NCBI GenBank assembly: GCA_023512835.1
Contig: CM042089.1
Coordinates: 25,176,440 to 25,240,439 of the forward strand
From: Taxillus chinensis
Taxonomy: Eukaryota; Streptophyta; Magnoliopsida; Santalales; Loranthaceae
Length of the DNA: 64,000 nucleotides
Direction: 5' to 3'
Part shown: in pieces, positions 1 through 11,000 of the stretch
How positions within the stretch are numbered: position 1 is the stretch's first letter
Layout: each line of letters starts with the position of its first letter
The notes under the pieces: model-generated
Databases searched by the model: none
Seen by the model: the letters and a program-made list of their open reading frames with translations, nothing else
Told to the model about the DNA's origin: nothing
Made by a program: the position numbers and the translations under genes

Positions 1-1191
1 CAGAAAGTGTCTGTCATCTTCATAGAGGTGGTCTTACATTGTCAAAAAAATAGGGTATTAAATTATTGAGGATATAAGCTGGAACCAGATATAAAATTAA
101 TAAATCTATGAGCTGAAACAGGATAATAAAATTAATAGATAAGAAACAGCAATTGATGGCTTGAGAAATGCTTCTCCTAACTGTCAAGCCATTCAATAAT
201 TTGATGGCAAAGTAATATTGTTTTTATCTTTTAGTGGACAAGTATAAAAATGGTATGGCATGTGATAAATTCAGTCACGGAAGCTTGGAACTGAGAATAA
301 GATAAGAGATAATGCTCTCCTGTAATGTCCTATCCGTAAGAATCTTAACAGAAGGTAAAAGCAAGAGTTGAGGGAGGCTCTCAAGAGAAAATTAAAATTA
401 CTTCATTCATGCTTATTTGAAAACATCATATTAATAAATAGCATGACCAATGCAATAAACTCCTAAAATAAAGGACTAAGAGTATTAACAATAACTTTCT
501 ACCCATTTTTTCTAATTTTACAGATTTAAATTACTTTTTGCTTTATTATATAAATATACACCATAGTAGATTCTCTAAATCTCTCTCTATATTATTAAAA
601 TAATATTTTATATTATTTTTTATTTAATAATAATTTTTTTATAATTTAATATGAAATAAGAGTAAATATTATAAAAAACATAAAAGAGAGAGGTGAGAGA
701 TTTTTTTTTATATAATTTAATAATTATAGGGAGTGAATAGTGAAATCAATACATTGCAAATACTGTACAAATTTTATAAAAAAAGTTAAATATAAGGCTA
801 TCGTGGGAATGATTTTATGAATTTTTAACTTTTTTTTTCCTAAATATAGAAAAATGAACTTCTATAGAAAATCTACATGTTATTACAAACTCTCAAAGAC
901 TAGCAAGAGAAAGCGATTCCACTAGAGCAACATATTCCACTTTTGGCAAATTTAAACTCAGTCAAAAGAAAATGTAAACTCAGCCAAAAGAAACCCGTTT
1001 AGCTCTCAGTGTTGCCTCCGGTGATAGGTTAGGATTCTATCAGCATGTCATCAGTTTTTCTTCTTTCTGATATAGTTGATGATTATAGAACTGTAGGTTT
1101 TTAACTGAGATCCTAATTTGTATAGTTGCATGAACAAGTTTGCATTGCCAAGTTCTCTGTGCTGATAAACTGTTTTTTTGTTTGTTTACAG
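1..1191 (+). other. Non-coding, probably intron of the dienoyl-CoA reductase gene
   Basis: No reading frame here resembles the N-terminal half of the reductase, so earlier exons must lie off the left edge. The sequence is AT-rich and ends in a T-rich tract and a CAG acceptor directly before the exon at 1192. A possible short MITE (480-814) is the only internal structure I can point to. Confidence 0.6.
480..814. mobile_element. Possible degenerate MITE of the GAGCATTC family
   Basis: The left end reads TAA then GAGTATTAACAATA. The right end, read in reverse complement, starts AATCATTCCCACGATA. These match imperfectly and resemble the cleaner element at 3191-3565. The interior is very AT-rich with no coding capacity. 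The right flank is TTA rather than TAA, so the target duplication is not exact, which keeps confidence low. Confidence 0.35.
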
Positions 1192-4007
1192 TTCTTGATA
1201 TTGATTCGGTTGGAACATTTACAATGTGCCACGCTGCTCTTAGGTATCTTAAGACAGGAGCACCGGGGAGGAAGTCATCTAATGGTGGGACAATCTTGAA
1301 TATAAGTGCCACGTTGCATTATACAGCATCTTGGTATCAAATTCATGTATCTGCAGCAAAGGTTTGTTATGCATAGTCCTAGCTATAAAATTATGGTAGA
1401 TCTTTATATATATATATATATATTATAGCTCAAATTCTCACCATTGCCTTTAGTTTAAAACTTTTCTTAACATCAGGCTGCTGTTGATGCAACGACAAGA
1501 AACTTAGCACTGGAGTGGGGAACAGACTATGATATCAGAGTTAATGGCATTGCACCAGGACCCATTGGTGGCACTGCTGGCATGGGCAAACTAGCACCTG
1601 ATGAGATAATTAACCGAGCTAAGGCCGAGATTCCTCTTTACAAATTTGGGGAGAAATGGGATATTGCGATGGCATCTTTATACCTTACGTCAGATGCTGG
1701 TTTGTAACTTGTCACAATTTCTATAAAATTGATTTATAATTTTTTATTTTAATACAGGGAATTTTTATATTGAGGTAATATGCGCTTATCTGGTAGGTTG
1801 ATATTTAAAGTAAACAAATGTGTAGGTGCATACTAAACTAGCTTGGTGTTAGAACTCTAGTTGAAGAATATCCTTGGTTTAAGGCTTCTTGTCTAGATAC
1901 TGGAAGTTGGAACCATTAGTGAGACTTCAAATGAGTGTTTTTGCAGTCATTTGAATCATGACCCCAAATTACTGAGAATGTCAAGTAACTTGATATGATT
2001 TAGTCAAGATGTGCATCCAGGATTTTGTTGTTTAAGAAGATATAGACGAGGTAATGCAAATTGTTAACCATATGCATGGACACCATAATGAAAATCAATC
2101 TAAATGACTTACTGTGTAAGTAAGAAAAATTTTGTAAGACAAGAAATAAATACAACTTCAAAACAGGAATGCATAACCATATGAGAACTAAATTACCCTA
2201 TTTTTTATACTGCCTTTCTGTGCAAAGTTGTCTAAAATAGTTTATTTGAGAGGGGATGCTATATATATATATATAATTTAATACTTTGTTTTGTCCCAGA
2301 TGACTTTTCAATTTTATCTGTACTAGTTTTGGCCATCCATCCAATATCTTCAATTTTTTTAGGTGTGGTGCTGATTTACTTACCTGAATTGAAAAATAAG
2401 ATCATATTCACTATGGATAGGTCTTCTTATAAAATAATGTGGGCCAAAAGAATTCGTGATAGAGCAGGAGCAGTCTGATCATATATAAAGAGTATCTACT
2501 TTGTTGTCTATTTTTGCTTTCACTTTCAAGGCTTCCTTCTAAATTTTAGAATGAAGTTCAGTATTCTTTGCATGGTCTTATGTGTTTGGGGTAGGGGTCG
2601 GTTGGGGTGGGGTAAAAAAACATATTCAAATAATATCAAAATGTCGTATAGTGCACAAAGGTTGTGAAGAGGCTATTCCGGTGTCTGGAATTCTAGATGG
2701 TACTGCTCAAGGGTGAAGGCACTTGCCATCCCACCAAATGAATATTCAAAATTCTGGAACATAAAAAAATCTAAATAATGTCCTATGTTTTTGCTTTGTT
2801 TGTTTGTTTATGTGCAAAAATAAAATAATGTATGAACAAATGACTAAGTGAATATTTAAAAATTATTCACGAACATAAAATATCTAATTTAAATTATGTC
2901 CTTTGTGTTTGTTAGTTTATATTTCCTAATATAAAAATAATTTATGAACAATTGAACAAATGACTTATGACAAAATATAAACAATTTTTTAATGGGTTGA
3001 CCTCCCATCTATTTATAAATATTTAATTTATTTATGGTCTTAGTTTATCTTATCTCTAAGTATAATTGTGAAATATGTTAGATTATTATAGTAACATTTA
3101 GTTACAAGAGAATATATTTTCTATTTGCTTGAGGAAATATGTTTTATGAATGTTTTGTTAGGACAATATCAAGATGGTTCCCATGACTAAGAGCATTCAT
3201 GCTAGTTTTATTTTTTTTGTCTCTATTTTAGAAGATGTACTGTAAAATTTTAGAGATTTTAAAAATTACATATATTAGGTTCTTTATTTTTATTTCTATA
3301 TAATAAAATAATATATTTTAAACAATTAAGATATCAATTATAGGGAGAAAAAATACTAAATGTCATGATGTAGGAAAAAAAAGTATAATTTAAAAAATGA
3401 ATAGTAGATCTTTAAATATAAAAATTTATTATAGTAATTTTATTTTTAATTTTTAAAATTTATAGTTTAAAGAATCTGATTTATTACAGTTTTTATTTAA
3501 AACTTTAAAGTTTTTTTTAAATTTTAAAGAAAATTATATTTTTAAAGGATTTATTGGGAATGCTCTAATAAGACTTGTTTTTAAAGAGTATTATCATCAG
3601 CAACTCTTGGTTTTGCCTGCAATTCTCCATCATTGATTTTTAATTTTGTGTTTTATTGTCTCATGGTTCTGGTTTATCATTCTATTTTTGCGGATATAGA
3701 ACAAATATCCCTGGCAAAGATACAAAACATTTATGACATAATTTTGAGTACCCTTAATAAATCCAATACTACTTTTCTTGTCAGTTACTTTCTTTTCATT
3801 TGTTTGAGGCGTATATTAGTTAAGTAGGTAATCAATCGTGGACATGTTGCTTGTGCAGGTAAATACGTCAATGGGTGCACTCTTATTGTTGATGGAGGAC
3901 TTTGGCTGAGTCATCCTCGCCAGGTACCTAAAGAGGCTGTGGGTCAGCTGTCTCGGGCCGTTGAGAAGAGATCTAGAGAGATAGGAGTTCCTTCTAGCAA
4001 GCTCTGA
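1192..4007 (+). CDS. SDRB: Peroxisomal 2,4-dienoyl-CoA reductase, 3' three exons (partial)
   Basis: The family removes double bonds from polyunsaturated acyl-CoA during peroxisomal beta-oxidation, using NADPH. Three coding exons are visible: 1192-1361, 1477-1699 and 3859-4007. All have AG/GT borders and phases that join in frame. They encode the C-terminal part of the SDR fold: a serine-containing NISATLHYTASW segment, a conserved lysine in HVSAAK, the RVNGIAPGPIGGT loop, and a VNGCTLIVDGGLWLS strand. The last residues are SKL, a canonical PTS1, which fits a peroxisomal matrix enzyme. The usual SDR YxxxK tyrosine is absent, as in other peroxisomal dienoyl-CoA reductases. The match to the Arabidopsis At3g12800 product is from memory. 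The N-terminal NADP-binding exons are outside the window. The gene is convergent with FtsH12. Confidence 0.93.
1700..3858 (+). other. Second visible intron of the dienoyl-CoA reductase gene
   Basis: The intron starts GTTTGT and ends TTGTGCAG. It is AT-rich and contains a (TA)n run near 2262-2275 and the MITE at 3191-3565. No further coding segment of the reductase fits inside, because the flanking exons join in phase within a conserved motif. Confidence 0.8.
3191..3565. mobile_element. MITE with GAGCATTC termini and TAA target duplication
   Basis: This 375-bp non-coding AT-rich element lies in the last visible intron of the dienoyl-CoA reductase gene. The left end is GAGCATTC at 3191 and the right end is GAATGCTC at 3558-3565, an 8-bp perfect inverted terminal match. 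It is flanked on both sides by TAA (3188-3190 and 3566-3568), the TWA-type target duplication of PIF/Harbinger (Tourist) elements. The terminal sequence is close to that of the element at 20323-20651. Confidence 0.65.
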
Positions 4008-4093
4008 AAACACACACCAGGGGGACACCATACTGTGGATCCAAAACCAACCCATGTATGCTGAATGAAAATGTATGTCGTTAGCCATGTGCA

Positions 4094-4099
4094 AATAAA
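4094..4099 (+). terminator. Candidate polyadenylation signal of the dienoyl-CoA reductase gene
   Basis: A canonical AATAAA lies 87 bp after the TGA stop at 4005-4007, a normal distance for a plant 3' UTR. No competing gene lies between them. Confidence 0.55.
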
Positions 4100-4702
4100 G
4101 CTCAGTGGAGTAGATCCTTAAAAGTGACTATAAACTCCTCATAATCAGTCAATCACCTGGAGGCACACTTGGACCTTGTATGTAAAGCTATATTTTCCCT
4201 GCCACATTCATATCTGCCTATGGGCGTGTACACAACTAAAATGAGAACGCACTTAGCGGGAAAGGTCTCCACCTCTCTTCCTTCTCCAATTTAATAATCA
4301 AAATGCTGACAGTATAAACGAATAAGAATCAAATGGTGGACCGCCTTCGGCAAATAAGCAGTACTTGGTATGTGCATGGCAATTTGGGTCCTCCGAACCA
4401 AATTGTAGCGTCCTATTCTTGTAGATATTAAAATACGCAATGGACAATAACTTGCCCTAATCGGGAAACTAATAAGTAACAATAAATATCATATATGATT
4501 AACAAAATGGAGGCCAAACGCCAACCATTATCATATTTACACATATTTTAATACAGAATATGAAGTAAACACTGCAAAATTTTGGCTAATCCAATGTTGC
4601 TGGTTGACCAAACAAGTATTGCTAAATTATTGCAATCATATTCGACTTTTTAGAGAGTTCATGCCCTTACAAAAAAAAAAAAAACCTGGATCGGTCAGGG
4701 AA
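4100..4702. other. Convergent intergenic region and 3' UTRs
   Basis: This is the spacer between the + strand reductase and the 3' end of the - strand FtsH12 gene (stop at 4703-4705). It contains the 3' UTR of FtsH12 at its right side and no recognisable coding segment or repeat beyond an A-run at 4671-4684. Confidence 0.6.
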
Positions 4703-5056
4703 TCAGCACCTGTGAAGTGGCGCCGGATAAATATCTAGTGGTTGATACCGCAACTGGTCATTGTGAGGCACCGGCTGATCCCAACAAAAAAAAAGACATG
4801 TCAAGTTATAATACAAGCATGGAATCATTAAGAGAAGGAAATAAAAGGGATTCCACTTTTCAAAATAACATAAGGTAAGAAAAGGAAAAATTATAATTTA
4901 TATCATAATTTTATAAGAAATTACTGTTCCATCTTAATCTAAGACCTTAAAGCCATCTTAAACAATAGTGTGTACCTCTTCCAAGTTAATCTGGAATGGC
5001 TTGGCAAAATCTTCAAACATGATCGGCGACAATCCTTTCATCATTTCTTTGACCTC
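4703..5056 (-). CDS. FTSH12: FtsH12 exons 18-19: C-terminus and stop
   Basis: Exon 18 (5056-4976) encodes [20 protein letters not shown] followed by FQINLEE and ends at a GTACAC donor. Exon 19 (4774-4703) encodes [20 protein letters not shown] then HRC and TGA. The YQPxD and APLHR elements agree with the remembered FtsH12 C-terminus, which supports this splice. If intron 18 is retained, translation ends at a TAA (4958-4960) after five extra residues, VHTIV. Confidence 0.9.
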
Positions 5057-8000
5057 CTACAAGAAAGAAACGCAAGATGGAATTCAGGGTGCATCCTATA
5101 ACCCAATAGTTTCATGACAATCAAATTAGTCAATAGCGGTTGCACAGGATAAGATGCACCCAAACACAATTTCCAAAAGAAAACAGTTAAAAGTAGGGAG
5201 TTTAATCATTATATGTATTTCATTTCATTTTTATTGAAAAAAAGATAACTTACTCAAAAAACAAGAAAGTTACAACAAATGAACGCAGAGATGATATCTC
5301 AAAGCACATTACAGTTAATATCACAACTTGTTATTAGATTACCATAATTAGCGAGATTGCAATATTTCATTAGTGGATTGCAATATTCCATAATTAATAA
5401 TTCATGGAAATTAGGGATATAATATAATTAAAATTGATTATATTTGATTTTCTAACTATATATTTTCAAGGATAGATTTCTTGCTTGTGTATAAATCTAT
5501 ACTCATATTTCATATTCAATATAGAAAATATATTCGAAATATAGTGTGGACTATTCTGATACTTTCTCTCCTGTTGTCAAATTAACTTCTATTCGCTTGT
5601 TTATCTTTTTGGCTGCTACTCACCATTGGCCTTTACATCAACTGGATATTAAAAATGCTTTTCTTCATGGTGATCTCCACAAAGAAGTATATATAGAGCA
5701 ACCTTCGGGTTTTGTTGCTCAGGGGGAGTCTAGGCGTGTTTGTTATCTTCGGAAATCTTTATATGGTTTGAAATAGAGCCCTCGTGCTTGGTTTGACAAA
5801 TTTAGTCACGCTATTGAAACATGGGGTATGGTTAAAAGCCAGCATGACCATTCAGTGTTCTACAAGAAATCAACCAGTGGTCTCATCCTTTTAGTGGTAT
5901 ATGTAGATATTGTTATCACTAGCAGTGATACTTTGGGTATTTCATCTCTTAAGTCCTTTCTTCATACACAATTTCATACGAAGGACTTGAGATTGCTCAA
6001 ATATTTCTTAGGTGTTGAGGTTACAAGGAGTAAACGCGGTATCTTTCTCTTTCAGAGGAAATATGTCCTAGATTTATTAACTGAGATAGGCAAATTGAGA
6101 GTGAAGCCTTGTAGTGCTCCAATGACTCCAAATATGCATCTCACAGGAGATGGAACACCATTTGACAAACATAAACGATATCGAAGGTTAGTTGGGAAGT
6201 TAAATTATATTACAGTTACTCATTCAGATATTGCCCATTTAGTTAGTATTGTTAGTTAATTCATGGCATCTCCAACGGTTGATCATTGGACAACATTGGA
6301 GCAAATTCTGTGTTACTTAAAAGGAGCACCTGGGCGTAGTCTCTTGTACATAAATCATGGACACACACGATTGAATGCTTTTCAGCTGCAAATTGGGTAG
6401 GTTGTCCAGTGAATAAAAGATCCATCACAGGTTGGAGAAAATTTGATTTCATGGAAAAGTAAGAAACAAAATATTGTGTCATGATCCAGTGATGAGTCAG
6501 AATATAGGGCCATGGCACAATCTGTGTGTGAGATAATGTGGATCTTTATCTCCTAAATAAAATTGGTCTTAAACCTTCTGTACCAGCAAAGTTGTGATGT
6601 GATAATCAAGGTACACTTCATATTGCCTCAAATCCTGTGTTTCATGAGAGAACTACGCATATTGAAAATGAATGTCATTTCGTTTGCAAGAAAATTCAAC
6701 TTGGATTAATTTCCACAAGTTATGTGAAGACTGAAGAACAATTAGGTGATATATTCACCAAAGCTCTAAATGGGATTCGAGTGGTTTATCTTTGTACCAA
6801 GTTTGGCTTAATTAACATCTATGCTCCAACTTGAGGGGGAGTGTTATTAGATTACCATAATTAGCGAGATTTCAATATTTCATTAGTGGGATTGCAATAT
6901 TTTGTAATTAGTAATTTATGAAAATTAAGGATATGATATAATTGGGATTGATTATGTTTGATATCTTAATTATATATTTCTATAGATAAGTTTCTTTCTT
7001 GTGTATAAATCTGTACTCATACTTTGTATTCAATATAGAAAATATATTCGAAATATTTGTTTTGTAACACAACTCAAAGCAACATCCAAAAACAAGGCCC
7101 ACAGCTCCTCTTTCATGTATCAATAACGAGATAAAAATGAAATTTTGGTGAAAATCCATTCCACTGGCATTAAGAATATTCAGACAGCCACGAGAACAGA
7201 AGCATTTTGAACAAGGTGAATCAGATTATACAATTTGGAATAGGCATTTTGCTTCTATCGATATAGTTAAGGGTGAGCATTCAAACAGATAGCCTTGACC
7301 AAAAATATGGCTAATAATTTATTATAGAAAAAAATTAAACATTCTCTCTGGAATCAATATTTGATATAGTTGGAATAAAGCTGTATATTAGCTGTAATTT
7401 TACTGGAATATTAAATGTAATTAGGTGTAATTAAATTCTCCAAATTAGTTTCTTACCTAATTAGATATTCTACATCCTTCAAATATATGTACATTGTAAT
7501 TATTCATTTGAATAATGAGAAAAAAATTCTTCTTTCTGTTCTTTTCTACTTGGTATTAGAGTAAAACAATACCCTAACCCATATTAGAGGAACTGCCGAT
7601 CCGCCATCTCTTGCAAGAGCCTCTCATTCGGTTCTTTCCTTTTGTGGTTGACCAATCTCTCCTCTCTCTCGAGAACCCAAGCAAAGTGTCACGCTTCTAA
7701 TCACAAGCACTGCAGTCTTGACCGTGAGGACAACACCCATCACAAGCCAAAAACCATTGCCACCACCTCCATCGCCACTATCATCGGGCACCACTACAAG
7801 ATGTTGCAGGCCCTGTCATCTCCACCATCATCAAATGAACCCTAGGCAGAAGTCTTGAGCTTGGTTAAAGCAACTACAGGCTTTGTTCCATAGTACATTG
7901 TCACTAGTTCGAATCACCTAAGTTTTACACTGATTTGAAACTCTACCGTTCAAGACTCTGCATTGGTTCAAAACTGGAGGAAGTTCGAAACTCTTTGCTT

Positions 8001-11000
8001 AGTTTGAAACTTCTACATTCGTATCTGGTTCAAACTCCCTATTTGAAACTCTCTACGGTTCAAGACTGTGCATTGGTTCAAAACTGATGAGTTCAAAACT
8101 TTTTGCTTAGTTTAAAACTTCTTTGTTCAAATCTGGTTTGAAACTCCTTATTTGAGCTACTACATTCAAGACTACCCGTCTGAACCTCCAAACTCTGAAT
8201 GCTCAAATCTAGTTTGAACCATCCTATTTGAGCCTACTAAGTTCGAAACTTGGGGGTTTTCCCCACTCACAACAATCTTTTACACCATGATTATCAATAA
8301 GGTCCATGTGGTCTTGGAGATTCATATTGCTAGTAAAAAGAAAATAGATATACTATAGGAGGAAAGACTACACTCTCCGAAAATGACTTGGCCTATAATG
8401 AATGGGAAGTTAAAGATACACTAGATACCTTCATCTTTAGCTACCATAGAAGAAGCATATTCCATAGTTTGTTTGTCATGAAGTGTAATGACAACTTTAT
8501 TATAGGTACGCAGGATCGTTCCAAAGATTCAACACTTGTTATTCAGGAGGGCAACTTTCGGCCAACCACTCCTACCAGTCCTTCCACTTGTTGCATTTAT
8601 TGCAATATTGCTACACATATAGTTGATAATTGTTGGAAGAAGCAGGGCTACTATCCAGATTCATATAAACTCAAGCAAGTTGAAAGGCAAAACAATAGTA
8701 AATCATCTCATGTTGCTTCTACAACTCATGTCTCCCGAGGGTCTTATTCAGAAGGTTTCTAATGTGGTATTACTTTCCTCTACTGAAAACACTTGGATTA
8801 TTGATTTTGTAACTACCGATCATATGACTAGTAATTTCTCTTTAATTACCTCTTTCGTGACTTCACATATTAAGTTTGTTCATGTTGCTATTGAGACTCC
8901 TATGCCAATTCGGTTAATGGACTCATCAGTTATAGTCCTCAAAAGTCTGATGTTTTTTTATAACACAACAGTAATTAAAATCGCTAATAATACTGTATAA
9001 CATGATGAAATCAACATATTAATCTCAATAGGAATTATATATGAGATAATCTAAATTTGGGTATACTAGAGGTTTCCTATACTAAGGGGCAGATCAACTA
9101 GTTAATTTGGTGACTCGTGCAATTCCTAGTATTTCTTTCCATATATTATTTATTAAATTGAACATATGTAATATATATGCAACTTGAGAGGAAGAGTTGA
9201 AATACAACTGCATATTAATTGTAATCTTATTGGAATATTAGATATAATTAGATTTCCCAAATTAGTTTCTTACGTAATTAAGTATTGTCCATCCTTTATA
9301 TGTATGTATGTTGTAATCATTCATTTGAATAATGAATTTTTTTTTCCTATGTTCTTTTTTACTGATATCAACATCTATCATCATCAAAGTTTCTCAATTT
9401 CAGAGAACTATAGTAGCCACCACCATATGAGAAGTCGGAATTGGTCAAATCAGCCACAGAGAACAGGGGAGCTGTAGGTTGAGAGATACATGGAAATGCA
9501 GAGGTTGGATTCAAGGGGTAATCACACATTTGATTGATCTAGCAAAGTAGGAACTGAGAGAATGTATGTGATAATTGGGTTTCAGGTTTCTCTGGTTGGA
9601 GCATAGCCGAATTGGGATAGATAAAGCCTGCATACCTGAAATATTCAGGTTTTGGGTTTCTTCCTACCTTAATGGCTCGTTTGGTATACGAGAATAAAAT
9701 TAGAGTGAATGAAATTATTAACAGAATAAAATTAACATGAGAAACAAAATAAATTTTTTGATTACCTTTCATGCATTTGGTATACAAAAACAAACAAGAT
9801 AATGTACTAAAGCAATTACTGAAATTTATTAAATAATTTTTTTATTAAACAAAAAATGCACTCTCTCTGGTGATTTTCGATCAGCTCCCTCTTGTGGTAG
9901 CGTGTGGGTTGCGGCGGGAGAAGGGTTGCGTCGGGTGTGGCGAGAGAAGAGTTTTATTGGGGGAGTGAGGTGTAGGTTGGGGAGAGGCGTGCAGGAGAAG
10001 GGTTACATTGGGGGATAGGCATGTGGCGGGAGAGGAGAGGATTGCGTCAGGGGAGAGGCGCGCGGGGGGAAGGAGGTTTGAGCGTGGCGGTAGGAGCATC
10101 GAAGGAGAGGTGTGCAGTGGGAGGGGATTGCGTCAAGGGAGAGGTGCGCAGGGGGAGGGAGGAGAGGGTTGGGGGGGGGGGGGGTGAATTTAAAAATAAG
10201 GGCAAAAAATAAAAAAGTTACCCGAAAATCAATTTCCTCCTATATGAAGGTATAAGATTCCCACGAGAATCTTAATCTCTTTTTTATTTTCGTACCGGAG
10301 GAGAAAAATATAATTTGATTCCTTTCTTTTTCTTTCCCATGTACTAAACATGCCATAAATATTATTTTCAAGCGACATAACTAACTCAGTTTAAGAAACA
10401 AAGGAACCAAGAAATGTTGAAATGTTAAACTTTCAGATAGTTTAACCGAGTGTTCAACATTTCATTTGAATTTTTTTTGGACTATGTGCTTAGCATAAGA
10501 ATAGAGTTGTCCACGGCTCCACGCCAACATTGTTAAATATGTAAACATGCAAAAGTAGTCATAAGATAGGATTACAACAAGAATTAATAGAAGAAATATT
10601 TTTACTTACCAAACCAGTTATGCTTGTTTTTTCAAAAAGCTCATTTGCAATCATATCCAGAAGATGCCTATTGTCCTTCAAACCATTCATTGCAAGTTCT
10701 TCTGTTTCTTCAATGTACTGTCCAAACACAATTTTTTAATGTTTTCAATTCTGTACAATACATACACACATACACAGCATACGTGCATATACATATATTG
10801 TAATTTACAATGTCAGTATTTTACTATTTACCCTTGTCAATTCCCGAGAAAATAGCTCGGATACTTCAACTGTCATATTGGCAGGAATAACTCGTGGGTC
10901 GTCCCACTAGGATCACAAAGAAAATAATAATAACAATAAATTCAGAATGTTATGTTAAAAATCAGAAAATGATATGCAGAATATAAAATAGAAGCAGTAA

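Larger units (their letters stand above)
7368..9362 (+). mobile_element. Decayed Ty1/copia element with two LTRs and gag/protease remnants
   Basis: The left LTR is about 7368-7550 and the right LTR about 9194-9362. They share a TATTAGCTGTAATTTTA-like start and a CATTTGAATAATGA block near the end. A primer-binding-like site, TGGTATTAGAG, follows the left LTR at 7551, similar to the TGGTATCAGAG complement of initiator Met-tRNA. The purine tract TTGAGAGGAAGAG precedes the right LTR. The interior keeps a CCHC zinc knuckle and a degenerate protease start, but RT and most of integrase are gone. Target duplications are not clear. Confidence 0.7.

Noticed and set aside
4958..4960. TAA as the true FtsH12 stop, giving a shorter C-terminus
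   Set aside because: A further exon at 4774-4703 supplies the conserved YQPxD and APLHR tail in phase through a valid GT-AG intron.
8388..9000. A host zinc-knuckle protein
   Set aside because: The CCHC motif is followed by a copia protease start and lies between two LTRs, so it is retroelement gag.
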